From positions 5,804,130 to 5,868,129 of the forward strand of contig KV748177.1 of assembly GCA_001692895.1 (NCBI GenBank): 64,000 nt of DNA, written 5' to 3'. Shown one piece after another: positions 23,872 to 37,750 of this stretch. Within the stretch, counting starts at the first letter, position 1. Each line of letters begins with the position of its first letter. The translations under genes were made by a program, and so were the position numbers. The stretch is from Cenococcum geophilum 1.58. Its lineage: Eukaryota > Ascomycota > Dothideomycetes > Gloniales > Gloniaceae. The notes under the pieces were generated by a model. The model did not search any database. It was not told where the DNA came from and was given only the letters and a program-made list of their open reading frames with translations.

Positions 23872-25784
23872 TATTCCTTATAATCTAATATTTATTTACT
23901 TTGTATTATTAATTAAGTCACTAGCGTAAAACCTTTAAAAACTTCTATAAACTCTTAGATTGGTTAAAAGACTCCTATAAACTCCTAAGCCAATTAGAAT
24001 ATATTATAACATTTTAAGTAGAGGTCGCGAATTAATAGGTAAGATTCTATATAAAATCCACTATATAAACTCCTACTAACTCTTACCAACTCTTACTAAC
24101 TCCTACTAACTCCTAGACTAATTAAAACGCGCTATTATATAAAACCCTAAGCTATCTCTATCTATAATTCTATAAGGAAATTCTTTTTACCCCTTAGTAT
24201 TGCTTTCTAATACGCCTAAATCTAGTTTTTGGAGTAAATATAAGTACTATATCTATATTTATATTTCTCTCCTATATAACTATCTAACGTTTAGTAAATA
24301 AGTCCCTTTAGTTACTAGCTTATCTTTTTTAGCTAGGCGTTAAGACTACCTATAACTAGGATATAGCTAAAACGATAGGCTAAAAATTAAAAATAGCTAT
24401 AACTTAAGAATTAAGAATAGTAACGACTTAGAAATTAAGACTAGCTATATCTTAGAAGTTAAGAACTATAGTATCCTAAGCGTTAGGAGCAGTAATATCC
24501 TAAAAGCCTATAGTAGACGTACTATATATTATAGGCGTAGAGATTAGTCTTTAAATATCCTTAAGTACCTATACTACGTATTTAATACCCTCTAGTATAG
24601 CTAGAAGTGAAGTATTAAATAGAGAGCCTAGTGTGCTAATTTTACTAGTAACCTAACTTCTAAATAGCAAAGCTAGTAGGTCTACTACGCTCTATACTGC
24701 CTTTTATATAGTAATCTAGACGGTAAGGCTATTGTCCTATTACTAAATATATATAGTATATTATGCTAGTATAGATAGCTGCTCTAGCAGCTTATATACT
24801 ATTAAGGCCCTATCCTAAGCACCTCTTACCTATCTTTACGCTAGATTATTCTTATAAATACTCCTAACTGCCTTAATTATACTCTTTAGTTGCTTAATTA
24901 ACTAATTGCTATAGGTATCGCGATATCGCTATAAGATAAATAAAGAAGCCATACTTTCTAGGGAATCTATTATAAGTATCTCTAAAAAGGTATTAGGCGT
25001 TTTCCTATTATATAAATATATAAGCTGCTAGCAATACTTCTCTTCAATAAATATAGACGACAGTATAGAGAAGCGTTAATATTTGCTAGTATATATTAAC
25101 TCTACCTACTTAATAGCCTAATTGTTAATAAACCCTAATATGATATTAGGCTAAGTGCCAGCCCTTAGCCAATAAAGTAGTGCTAGTGCTTTAGGGGCTA
25201 ATGTAAACTTAGAAAATAGTAAAGGGTTATATTAATTATAGTATTAATTAACTAGCGCGCAAATAATATAGTCTAAAACTACTTGTAGTAACCTATTCTC
25301 TCCTAGGAAGGTAAAGAAGGCCTTTTAATAATAGTTACCATTTACTATATCCTTCTATTTAGCCAATAGCTTCTTATAACTAGCTATTTTAGCCCTTATT
25401 TAAAATAAAAGGTTACTATTAGCCGTAGGTATAGAATTATAACTTACGGCCGATTTCTCTAAGATAATATTTTTTGCATTGCTAATATTGCTAGGTATAG
25501 TATTCTAGATAAGCTTACTCCGTTTATATTTAGTAGGTAAGCTATTATATCCTCTTTAAAGCGCCTAGGTTGGCGGCTCTATATATAATAGTAGTAGTTT
25601 CTATCCTAGCTTATCCAGCCCCTTTATATTAAATGCTTAGTACGGTAGAAAGATATAACCTATACTAGTGCAATTCTTCCCTTATATACCTTAACTAATC
25701 TACTACTACGCATTGCCTAGGCTATTTATAATTAGAAACCTCTAAATAATTATATACTTAATATCTATAATATTTACGCCTATA
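23872..25784 (-). pseudogene. Unidentified coding relic, part 1 (split by copia insertion)
   Basis: The left edge (23,930-24,120) carries three or more AAACTCCTAAGCCAATTA-type motifs. From 24,150 to 25,784 the minus strand reads as a long, RIP-broken coding region, with stretches such as ALALLYWLRAGTQPN and QLGYQVGRVNIYQQ. I do not recognise the family. The region ends at the CTAAG target duplication of the copia element and its other half resumes at 37,751. Confidence 0.45.
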
Positions 25785-25789
25785 CTAAG

Positions 25790-26008
25790 TGTTTATATTA
25801 ATTTAATAATACAAGTGAGCTATATCTAGGGGCACGAAATATATATAGTATCGTATGCTCTTTTAGATGGTGGTGACTGTCGATTTTATTAAGGTAGACT
25901 ACGTAGTCTATATACTAACGCGCCTCCCCCCTAATTAGTTAGCATATAAGTGGTTAGTACACCAAACGCGTAAATACACGTTCGTACACTAGGTGCTATA
26001 ATTATACA
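25790..26008 (-). repeat. LTR of outer copia (left)
   Basis: This 219-bp repeat starts TGTTTATATTAA and ends ATTATACA. It is alignable over its full length with 37,527-37,745. Confidence 0.9.
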
Positions 26009-29000
26009 CTAGCGGCACTTAAAAATAGGCCCACTTATATATAGCCCCCATAATTGCTTTAATAGAACCGTAGAATATAAAAGAAATATATAGGAAATTC
26101 CTCCTAAGGTGCCTTCTGGGCTGCCTTCTAAACGGTGCTCTAAACTGGCCGTAAGTCCTACTTACGGTCCGTAAAATAAACCGAACGGCCTTCTAACGGG
26201 CTGTAGATAAACCGTACGGCCTTCTAACGGGCCGTAAGTGGACCGTAAGTACTCCGTTAGTCTCGTTCTACCTATTCTATAACCTTTAGATTGAGCTTAT
26301 TTGTATTAATTAGGGTTTTTAGAGCTTAATACGGCTTTGCCTTAGTTATAGCGTCTGCTAGGTTATCTCCGCTGCTGATCTATTTAACCTCCGTAATCTT
26401 ATATTGTTTATAGGCCTAATATAAGCACATTAGGTTAACCATAAGCCTCTTCTTCTATGTTGTACCTAGTTTAACTAGGCAGTTGTAAAGGGACTTTAAG
26501 TCAGTGTATAGGACTAAAGGTAGTTGCTCTAATTATAGGATCTTCTAGATTATTAACTTAATTGCGGCTACTATATTAAAGCCATAAGCTAGTGCATATA
26601 GTTTAGAAGCTAGTATGCTACAGGTTACCTATTTATATTTAATTAATAACTAATATAGTATATTTACGTCCTAATTACGGTCTATAAGTACAATTATAAA
26701 GCCAATTTATAATAATAGGTCCCTATTATTAGTGAAGGAGGTGTCCATAAATACTATTACGCTAAGGGAATTTAGGTCTAGTGGTACAAAAGTAAGTTCT
26801 TCTATTATATTATTAATTTGCCACTAAATACGCTTATTAAGCTGCTTAATATTTTCCTCTTACAGATCTATTGCCTGGGCCGTAAAGGATAAATCGTAGG
26901 TAGATTTAGGTTAGCAGACTATAACAATATAGGCGCCTCTTGCGCGCTAGGCGACGTATTAGTCCTTTATATTTACAGTCTTATAGGTCTCTTTATAGGA
27001 GCTAATAAGGTCCGTAGGCTTTGCTATAATAAGCCTTAGGTTTTAAGCTTAGCGTTCCTAAATTAGCTAGATTAGGTTGCCCTTTTATATAATTAATCCT
27101 CTATTAAACTTAATTAGAGTCTACTTAGTTAACAACTCTCGCGGCTTTGCTAAGAACTTAACTTCTTATAGTTTAGTCTCTTTAGCGTCCGTAAAGGTCC
27201 GGTCCGCTAAAAAGAGGGTATTATTTATTTAGAGTCTAATAATACTAAGGCCGTTTAATAGGGTATATATGAGGCAGGGGTTATAGGTTAACTATTCCAT
27301 CCTAAGTTTATGGACGTAATGCTGGTAATATATCTTAAACTAGTGGTTTCTAGCTTCCGGTACTCCGTAAAGTAGTTTTATAACTTATAAAATTGTTTCT
27401 AGTTATAAATTAAGCTTAAGGGGTAGTTATATAAAGATATCCCTACTTAGGTAAGTATTAGACTACACGTAGGCTTATAAGATATCCCGTAAGTAAAGGG
27501 CTACGGATTTAGTTTGCTATAGTCCCAGTATAAGTGTAAGTATAATCTATTAGCTGACCCGTTAAATTATAGGCAATTGCGTAAGGACTAAGTCCTTTCC
27601 CTAGTTATTATAAGCTTATATAATAAGCCTTAATTTTTTAAAGGCTTTATTAGTACTAGGGTGCTTAATTTCGTTAATAAAGCATAAGTTAAATATACGG
27701 ACGCCTTACGGAACATCTTTCTCCGTTACAGCCGTAAAAACACCCTTTTTAAGTAGTCTATTAATCTCCTTACGTCGTAAGTCCGTAAAAAGTGTTTCCT
27801 ATACTAGAACTAATATATCTATAGGTAAAAGTTGCCTTACGGATGTACCTATAGAGGTTAGGTAATTCTCTATTACGGGGTTCTTAGTTATAGGGTGCTT
27901 TTAGGGGCGTCTTTAACCGCGCTTTATAGTAGGTTTAATAGGTTTCTAGGGGACTTCTAAAGTAGGCAGGGGTACTTCTAGTTTATTTAGTTTAGCAGGT
28001 GCTTCTAGTTTATCTAGTTTAACGGCATAGGTATTTTTAGACTAAAAGTAGGGTTTTACGGACGTGCTTCTAAAGTTAGTTAGTTTACTAGGAAGTTATA
28101 CGCAGCACGTTTCGTCTTCTACAGCCAGTAAATAATAAGGTCCAGTCCAGTTACCGCTCTTACGCTATATAAGGACTTTAGAATTAAACGGGAGGTTATA
28201 AACTAAGGTTATATTAGGTCTGTTACGGTAGTATAAGGCACTATTAACAGCTTATTTAGCCCGTAATTTAACTATTTCGGCTATTGCCTTCTATATTATA
28301 GCTGCTCGTTCCGTAATAAACGGGGCAAGAGGGCCTAAGTTGTTTATCCTTAGGTAGGCTCTATAAACTAAGAGGGTAGGTACTAGTCCATTAGGGCCAG
28401 CGGTGTTATTAATAGCTTTTACAGCCATCTATAAAGCTAGTTTCTTTTAGATATCCTTACACTCGTCCGTAATAATCTAGTAAGCTCTCTATAAAGCTAG
28501 GTAAGCTTACTTAATAAGTCTAATAGACTAGTACGCCTTAACTAAAACGGCTTTTATTAAAATAGCCATAGCCATAGCATACTATTAAAATTCCTTACTA
28601 ATAAAGTTCCTACTAGCGTTGTGGGTAATATACTTAGGGGGTCCAACGTATATATCAATCTAGTAGGTCCGTAAAATGTCCTAAGTATATTTTATAAATA
28701 TATTTTGCAACCAACGGGCGGCTTAATAGTGGGTTGCCTTGTTAATTATATATAATACTAGGCTACTATTAATATACATAATGTCTATATACACTAAGTG
28801 GTTAAAATTAAAATCCTTATAAAGGGTAAACTTAAATCGGCCTAGGGAACATCCGTATTTCTAGCAAAAGAAGCAGTATTTAGTTAGGTAGTTAATTGCC
28901 CTCTTATTAACGTTATCGTGTCTAAAGCGTTTAAGGACTCTATATAGCTTTTCAGCTAATAGATGGCCGAAATAGTAGTACAGGCGGTGGATTTTAGTAC

Positions 29001-30489
29001 TAGTAAGGTAGCACGGGTTATAGTTAAAAGATTCCTAAATATAGGTCTGTAAAGTCTCTCCCTATATAAGGAACGGGTATCTAAATTGTCGTATAATTAG
29101 TAGGGTAATATACTTACTTCTTAGGCAGTTACGGGGCTAATTACGGTGTCCGTAACATTATTGTAGTAAACCTATAACCTATCTATATCCGCAAGATAGA
29201 GTAGAAAAGGGGTATCCGCTTTTATTACGTAGAAGTTAACTAGGCTAATTAGGGTCTTAACTGTAACTAATCCAATTAATATAGTTAAGCCGATGCCAAA
29301 TTAGACGTTTACAGCCCCAGTTTATATAGTATTAATATCCGTATTATTATTTACGGTGGTCTTATATGCAAGGTATTATCCATAACCTATAGTAAACTTC
29401 TTAAAGGCACCTATATCGATTATAACGCTATAGAATTCTTTAGGGGTATAGCGTTCCGTAGTAATATATGCAAATAGGTCCTATTTACGGTCTATAACGT
29501 CTATAGCGGGTTTAACAGGTATGCTTACGGGCTAGTTTTTAGGTGTAATTAAGTGTATAAAGGAGCAGTTAGCTAATACGGTCGTAATATTAAAGGCTTA
29601 GCCATCTATAAAAGGTCTAAAAGTAGTTAGGAACGTCTCTAAGATCTCCTATTCCTAAGTATTTAAGTTAAAATCAATTATAAGGGCTTCCATTAACTTA
29701 TTAAGAGGCTCCTTTGCTTCCTTTCCTTTATAGTTTAAGATAAACTAGTTAATCCAATTATTAAATCTCTTCTTAGACTTATTACGTTCTTCCTAGGTAT
29801 ACCTTATAGACTAATATCCTTCCTTACCGCATATAAAGCACTTTTAGCTGGTTTGTTTATAGGGGTATACTTTTGTATAGGAGTTACTACAGGGGTTACG
29901 GGTAGGACTTAGTCGGTACGGGTACTGCTAGCGGTAGCGGCGGTCCGTAAAGTAGGCGTCTAAGTTAGTTTATAGGTTTTATAGGTCTGTAATAAAGGCT
30001 TAAGTACTGCCTAGTGGGTTTAAGACTTTATATATTATAATAGAGGACCGTAAATCATTAATAAGGCTAGTTAGGGTATCTATAGGCTTATAATAGGTAT
30101 ATTTATAGGGCTCTACTTTCTAACAAGCCATAATAAGTTTATTATACAAAAGTCGTCTATTTAAAGCTTAATATTAAGGCCGTACTATAGGTGCCGAAGG
30201 TCTTTAATAAGAATTTGTAAGCACTCTATAGTCGATTTTTTAGTATTCTTATTAATTACGGTCCGTAACTTAATTACATTCTATTATATAAGGATGTCAC
30301 GCTTATATTCTAGCCCTTTAAAGTAGTTATATATAGCTTTATATAGCTTATTAAAGGGAGCACCAAGGGGGTTACTTTTAAGGTTAGTGTAATAGTAATT
30401 AAGGGCTAGGCCGCGTAGCATAGTAGAGTAGGCTTAGCTAAACTCCTATTTAGGGATATCAGCCTTCTAATAGAGGTCCGTAAAAATAG

Positions 30490-30653
30490 TGTCGGTATAT
30501 ATTCGTTTCACGTGTCACGTGCATAGCACGTGACTTACGCGAGACGCGTATATATTATCAACATTGCATTGTAGAGTAAAACCTTAAGAATCCAATTACA
30601 CACCGCACTGCACGTATATTACGTCTATTGCACTATATTAAAGTATCCTAATA
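30490..30653 (+). repeat. 5' LTR of nested copia
   Basis: This 164-bp repeat starts TGTCGGTATATATTCG. Three CACGTG palindromes lie at 30,509, 30,516 and 30,527. Confidence 0.9.
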
Positions 30654-33600
30654 CTAATTAGTAAGCGCGTATAGATTAGGAAATACGCAGATAGCTTAGA
30701 AGACAGTTGTATTGTCCACCTTATAGCAGATTAAAAGATAGTTATACTTATCCACCTTTTGTATTAGCCTATTTTAGTTGAAGAGAAGAAGAGAAACTAC
30801 CTAGGAGTACTTGTCTGGTATCTGCGACGACTACTAGACATCTCGTTCTATCTATTTATTTTAGAAGATTACCACGTAGAACACCTTATCCCCTTAACCA
30901 ACTTAAACCGCCCCCTTAACCGCCTCCTTAACCGTTCCCCTACCTTCACCCTACCTTTACCCTTACCCTACTTAAATAATATAAGATGTTAGAAACGGAG
31001 AAAGACTGGGAGAAAGAAGCAACTAAATGGGAAGATGGAATTAACCCAACAGAAGCCTCCAAGGATGACCTAACTAACTACGTATAATGTAAGATGTACG
31101 TATATACGGAGATACACAACTAGCTAGACTTAACACTCTGGGAATCGTTCTAGGGAGATTTTAAGGACTTTACGGTTGATATCTTCACGTAAATCCCCTT
31201 ATACTAGCTTTAGAAACTACGCGATTGTCTAAATACTAAAGGAGTATGGGTTAATACTAACCATAAACGAGGCAAATTACTCCCTTAATCTTTATACGAT
31301 ATAGCATAAGAAGAGGACTAAACGGAGTGGACTAGAGAAGAGATGAACACACTTAAGAAAAAGTTTAACACGGCTATTAAGTTAAGAACTATTAAGTATT
31401 ATAAAACACACGAAACCCCAGAGGAACAACAAGCAAGACATTCCTTAGTGCCTATACTTTCCCCTTTACCTTAACCTATGACTACTTCTACCTTTATACT
31501 ATCTGTTACGCCTCAACCTAAAACAATAATGTAGTAACTCCACATATAACCTACAGACGAGGAGAACCGCCCTATCACTATAACCGGCTATGGAAAGGAA
31601 ATTGTAAATGCAGCTAAGATATATACAGAGGAGTAGAAATATGGTAGTATAAACGAAAGCCTTAACTATAAATTGATAATATTTTACGATATCTGTAATT
31701 AAGCGGATGTACCCCAAGAAGCTTACCTTAAGGCATTCCCTACTATGTTGAAAGGACTAGCTCTAGACCACTTCTATACAAACTAACTGTCCCGCCTATT
31801 ATTCGCTAAAGCTTGTAAGCACCTTTAAAATTTCTTTAAAGGACTAGGATTTTAACGTAAGAACCTAGACAAGTAGAACACTATTACACTTATAATAGTA
31901 ATAGCAGGAAATATAGACAAGTCTATAAGCGAATGCCTCCAATTATTAATTTACAGACTTTGTTAACTATAGTATGGCCTTAAACCTACCTTGTAAACTA
32001 TGGACTTCCTTTATAATAAAATCGTTACTTCTTGCTAGGGAATACGAGCATGTAGATATGCAGTCTCTGACCCACCAGATAACCTTAGAGCCCTTATTAA
32101 TAAACTTTAATTGTCTATTACAGCATATAAGAAAGAGTATGTGGAGAAGATATAAGCTTTCTTTACGGACCGATAATTCTATAGAAGAGACAATAACTAT
32201 GACCGTAATAACCGTAGCAACCGCAGCAACCCCCCGTATAACCGCAACCGATAGAAACCATATTGCTTTGTATATAATAAGGAAGGATGTTACTTATAGA
32301 AACATACTAAGGAGGAGTAAGAAGAGTCTAAGACTAAGTTTAAAAATAAGTTTAAGGACCGCTTCTAGGAGCGAATGAAGCAATATATTATGGACTATAA
32401 AGGCAATAATAATGAGGATAATAACTTGGATGATAAGACTACCGACGCATTTAACGCCCTGGTAGTTGATATGGACCCTAGCACTTTATTAGACGAGGAC
32501 GACCAGGCCATAGTATACTATACTTCGCACGGCGAAATCGAACTAGATAATGTAACTGCTATAGCTTTAGAACTAGCTAATAGAGCATGTAGCCACGTAG
32601 TTATAACCATTGATATAATGATAGATACATTCCATACTGACATAAACCCGTTTGCGTATAATATGACCTTACGCTACACTTCTACGAAGTTTATAGGTGT
32701 AATGATTGACACTAGAGCCTCTAAACGTTCTACAGCAGGATACGGTTAATTTCTTGTACTTTAGAAGATTGATAAAGCACAGTTAAACGAGTCTACGAGA
32801 GGTATAGTTAGCGTATAGTTCGGAATAAGCTCTATATCTTCTATTGGTTCTATTAAGGTAGCTACACCGATAGGTATAGTAGAGTTTTACGTTGTTAAAG
32901 TTGATACCCCTTTTCTGCTTTGCCTAGTAGATATAGATAACCTATAAGTGTACTTTAACAACCTGAAGAATGCCCTAATAACCCCCTTAAAGACTGTACT
33001 AGTCGTACGCCGATTCGGACACCCGTTTTTATTGTGGAATACTTCACTACATATGTTTATTACGGAGTCTTTTAACTAAAACCTATGCTATTTAACTGAT
33101 GTAGAATTACGACGCCTACACCGACGCTTTGGATATCCGTTAGTAGAGCGACTTAAGAGAATATTAGACCGTACTGGCTATGAAAATAATACTAACCGTA
33201 AGACCCTTAAGCATATTACCCGCTACTGCTCGTACTGTTAAAAGCACGGAAAGTTACTAGGCAGATTTAGATTTACCTTAAAGGACGACGTTAATTTTAA
33301 CTACTGTATTATCGTTGATATTATGTATATTAATAGCAAGCCCGTACTTTATATTGTTGATAAAGGCACCTGATTCCAAATAGGTAGATGGCTATAGAAT
33401 ATTAGTGCTAAGTATATATGGGACATATTATAAGCGTGTTGGATTAACACATACCTAGGCCCTTTGGATATAATTGTATACGATATAGAAAAGAACTTTA
33501 TTAGTAGAGAGTTTAAGCAATACGCGGTTAATATAGGCACTACTATAAAGAGCGTACCGGTCGAAGCTTACAACTTAATTGGCATGGTAGAGCGTTACTA

Positions 33601-35867
33601 CGGCCCCTTGCGACGTATATACTACATTATTACTTCCGAAATACTAGAAATTGATAAGGATATGGTACTATAAATGGCCTTTAAAGTAATTAACGACTCT
33701 ATAGGACTAGACGGTCTAATACCTGTACTGTTGGTATTTAGAGCGTACCCTAGAATGACAGAGTCCGACGTACCTTTACCTATAGTGATATAGCGTATAA
33801 TTGCATTTAAGAAAGCTATAGAGGAAGTAAAGAAAATATAAGCGAAGCGCTAGGTTATAGATGCACTTAACATATGTAATAGCCCTAGCACTACCGCAAT
33901 CTATAATCTACCCCTTAACTCTTTAGTACTGGTCTGGAGAGAAGGTAATATAGGATAACCTGGATACTGGGCAGGACTATATAACCTACTAAATGTTAAA
34001 GGAGAAATGTGTATTGTTAACCTACCTAGCGGCCCTATAAAGTTCTGTAGTACTATTATTAAACTGTACTTAACAGACCCTGAATATATTTAAGTTGAAG
34101 ATGTCCAAGTTGAAGATATTTAAGTTAACGAAACTGTCCTAAAAACTGCCTGTATATATGAACCGTCCATAGAAACCGTCTCTATATAGAAACCGTCCCC
34201 TACTAAAATTGGAGAAGCATAACCACCTTGCTAAGGAAGAGGAAGACCCCGTAAGTATCCCCCTTACGTTAATACTGCCGACATTACTGTATTCTTGCAA
34301 GAGGATAGTGACTATAAGCAGTTTGAAACGTCCCGTTAAAAGGAAATTATAGGACTGATTGAAAAGGGTGTATTTAAGATAATTAACCCTTAGGATGTAC
34401 CCGCAGGAGTTAGAATCTTTAATTTACGATTTGTAGATGAGATTAAGAACCCCAGTACTAACAAAGCCTTTGAGAAATTGAGACTCGTCGTCTAAGCGTA
34501 TAACGATCTTGAAAAGGGCACTGTACTAACCTAGTTACCTACTATTTAATGAGTTAGCCAACGCCTTATTCTATGCATCGCAGTAGTATTATAAGGCAAC
34601 GGCACATAGTTATACCTACGAGATATCTTCTAGGCGTATGTTTAGTCTCTTATAAAGCTAAATTAAGACTTTTATATCCGACCACCTTACGAATTAGGAA
34701 GCTAACTAGGTATTGAAAAGAACTCAATCCTAAAGGTGATTAAGCCCTTATATGGTGTTCTAGAAGTAGGTAACTACTGGTTTACAACCTACTACAATCA
34801 TTATACTAAGGAATTGGATATAAACTCGTTAACGTATAACCCTTGCCTCTTATAGAGCAACAGTCCCAATTACTTTAGCATTGTTGGCCTTTAAACTGAT
34901 GACACTCTCTTCCTGGCTAACACTACCTTTATAGACGCAGAGCAATAACACCTGGAAAAGGCTTACTTTCTCGCTAAAGAGCGCGAGCAACTTACGGTTA
35001 AGCAGTCACTTAAATTTAACGGATGCATTATTTAACTTTCTTAGGAAGGTAATATTATAATAACCTAGGAACGCTAGTGTAAGAACCTAAATATAGTTCA
35101 CCTTAGCAAAGCAGCTATAACTATAAGCTTAAGAGGTATCGTCCGCAATATATTAACCACGAAGGAACAATACGTTGCGCAACGTGCTAGAGGTGCGTAT
35201 ATTGCCTCTATATGCCAACCTAAAGCCTCTTTTAACCTCTCCTTTGCTGCCCAGGTAATTAACCCTAAAAAGAGTGATATTACGGCACTTAATAAACGAC
35301 TCTAATGGCAAATTAATAACCTAGCAAGAGGCCTTATGTACGTTAAACTGGACATTAATATACTACGCCTACTCATGTTTACGGACGCCTTGTTTACAAA
35401 TAATAAAGACCTCTTATCGTAAATAAGCTATATCCTGGTATTGGCAGACACAACGAATAAGACTAATATTGTGTATTGGTTCTTAATTAAGTGTAAGAGA
35501 GTTACTAGGAGCGTACTAGCGTTAGAACTCTACGTAATGGCCCACGGATTTGACATCGGCGCCGCGATTAAGTTAACTATCGAACAACTCCTATAGATTG
35601 AACTCCTACTTATACTTTACACTAACTTAAAATTACTCTACAAATGCCTTATTAAGCTAGGCACTACATAAAAAAAACGTCTTATAATAGATGTTATGTG
35701 TCTTTATTAGTTATATAAGCGCAGAGAGATTATAGAAGTTAAGTGGATTAATGGTGATAGTAACCCTACTGACTCGATGACTAAGAGCAAGGCATCTACG
35801 GCTCTTAAGAAGTTAATTGATACCAATTACTTAGAACTGTAGGCTATGGAGTGAGTGGAATGGAAGT

Positions 35868-36120
35868 GTTACAGGACTACCCCGTGACACCTTGCACACG
35901 ACCACCCGTCTCTACCGTATTCCACCTACCCCGTATAATTTGACCCCGGCAGAATATAGTAAAAACATGGCAGAACATGGCAGACGCCGCATATTGCCCT
36001 TATATTGCCGTATATTACCGCAAATTGCCCTTATATTACCCTGTTGGCAGAATATGGTAGAATATGGTAGAATAAGGCAGAATATGGCAGAATATAGCAG
36101 GTTTATAAAGGATATTTAAT
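35868..36120 (+). repeat. Segment related to the solo LTR at 50,626, with GGCAGAATAT repeats
   Basis: The stretch starting TGTTACAGGACTACCCC and continuing TGACACCTTGCACACG matches the start of the solo LTR at 50,626 closely. It is followed by irregular ATGGCAGAATATGGTAGAAT repeats (35,950-36,105). It lies after the RNase H end inside the nested copia. It may be an inserted LTR fragment or a shared 3'-untranslated module. No target duplication was found. Confidence 0.5.
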
Positions 36121-36229
36121 ACGAAAGGAGATTTGATATAAAGAAGTTAGAGGTAGTTATATGTTAAAACACACTTACTATTGCGAAAGAGGTTCTATTG
36201 GTTTTCTAGTATATTTAGAATTGCTCCAG

Positions 36230-36393
36230 TGTTGGTATATATTCGTTTCACGTGTCATGTGCATAGTACGTGACTTACGCGAGACGCGTATATATTATCA
36301 ACACTGCATTGTAGAGTAGAACCTCAAGAATCCAATTACACACCGCACTGCACGTATATTACGTCTATTGCACTGTGTTAAAGTATCCCGACA
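36230..36393 (+). repeat. 3' LTR of nested copia
   Basis: This 164-bp repeat starts TGTTGGTATATATTCG and ends AAGTATCCCGACA. It is followed directly by the AATAG target duplication. Confidence 0.9.
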
Positions 36394-37526
36394 AATAGTT
36401 AGTTTAAAGTTAAAGTTATCGTTTTTACCGCTATACTTAAATTTGTTGGTATAGAGCTTAACTAGGTTAGCTAGCTCCTTACTATAGGTCTTTACTTAAG
36501 TAGTTTATAAATCTATAACTTAAGTAACGAAAGTATTTTAGTCCGTATTTTAGTTTACGGGGGTATTACGGTCCGTAACTTAAGTACTAAGTATACTTTA
36601 GCCTATAAAATTAATCCTAAAACCGTTTAGGTTTATAGGACGAATTTAATTAAGTGGGTTAGGTATAAGGCTAGCAATCCTATTAAGTTTGGAAGAAGTA
36701 AATAGTCTACTAGTAGCTTTAACCTAGTCTAGGATTTCCTCTTTAGTCTATTCCGTTTAGTTTTTCTTATATATTATATTATATAAAGACTATATAATAG
36801 TAACTCGTTTATCCCTTTTAACCTATATACCTTAGTAACGTAAAAGGGTTTATAGGTTACGGATAGTAACAAGATTGCAGGCTTTAAAAATAGCTTCCGT
36901 AAAGTCCGCAAAGTCTTCCTAGTATTACTCCTATAGGTCGTCATTTATAAGCTTAAAATATTTATATTTAAGGATTTTGAAATTAATATAGTCGTTAACA
37001 TTAGGTATAGACTTAGTGTTAACTCCCTACCTCCACTTCTTTTGACCTTCATTAATTTGCTTACTTAGGGCTGCTATACTATATAACGTAATATGTCCGT
37101 ATAAGCTGTAACGGATAAAAAGGTCTTATAGTGGTTTGTAAAGGTAATTAACGGGTTTATAATAGTTTAAGAGGTCTTATAATAGTTTATAAAGGTAATT
37201 AGCAGGTCCGTAATAGTTTATAAGAGGGTAAAGGATTTCTATAAGGGGTCTAAAAAGAGGTCGGGGTATTAAGGGAGAGTGTAGTAGGAATAGGGGTTTA
37301 AGGTTTAAGGATAGGGGGGTTCTATAAAGGTCTGTATTCGCGTCTATTATACTTTTAGTAAACTATACTAAGACTTAAATAAGTATACAGAGATAGTGGT
37401 TTAGTCCGTAATTCCTAACTTCTAACCTTCTAGTAGGTCGTACTAGGATTAAATAGGTAGTTGCTGTTATATATCGCTCGGGGGAGGTATTAAGTAATTA
37501 CTAATCTATACGCGCTTACTAATTAG

Positions 37527-37745
37527 TATTTATATCAATTTAATAATATAAGTAAGCCATATCTAGGGGCACGAAATACGTATAGTATCGTATACTCTTT
37601 TGGATGGTGGTAACTATCGATTCTATTAAGGTAGACTACGTGGTCTATATACTAACGCGCCTCCCCCCTAATTAGTTAGTATATAAGTGGTTAGTGCACT
37701 AAACGCGTAAATACGCGTTCGTATACTAGGTGCTGTAATTATACA
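37527..37745 (-). repeat. LTR of outer copia (right)
   Basis: This 219-bp copy of 25,790-26,008 is followed by the CTAAG duplication. Confidence 0.9.
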
Positions 37746-37750
37746 CTAAG

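Larger units (their letters stand above)
30490..36393 (+). mobile_element. Ty1/copia LTR retrotransposon fossil (nested)
   Basis: A 5.9-kb element with 164-bp LTRs and AATAG target duplications (30,485-30,489 and 36,394-36,398), inserted in the opposite orientation into the older copia. Plus-strand order: gag (about 31,000-32,600), aspartic-protease region near 32,690-32,745, Cys/His pre-integrase zinc region near 33,210-33,260, integrase core (33,300-33,620, with VERYYGPLRR near 33,589), RT (about 34,250-35,150), RNase H ending near 35,840 with a WINGDSNPTD motif. Frames are broken in many places but fewer than in the outer copy, and CpA is better preserved, which agrees with it being younger. 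A segment after 35,868 resembles the solo LTR at 50,626. Confidence 0.92.
25790..37745 (-). mobile_element. Ty1/copia LTR retrotransposon fossil (outer), interrupted by a second copia
   Basis: Bounded by two 219-bp LTRs and flanked by identical CTAAG duplications (25,785-25,789 and 37,746-37,750). Coding direction is minus. The 3'-terminal RNase H end is recognisable near 26,270-26,500 (SSGDNLADA-type motif). RT lies toward 26,900-28,000. The integrase with its Cys/His zinc-binding part is near 28,300-29,000. A CCHC gag knuckle (KCFICGKEG type) is near 29,800-29,850, and more gag-side sequence lies right of the nested element. Integrase before RT in transcription order makes it Ty1/copia. The ends are whole, the genes are broken in many places by RIP, and a younger copia element sits at 30,490-36,393. 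Confidence 0.9.
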
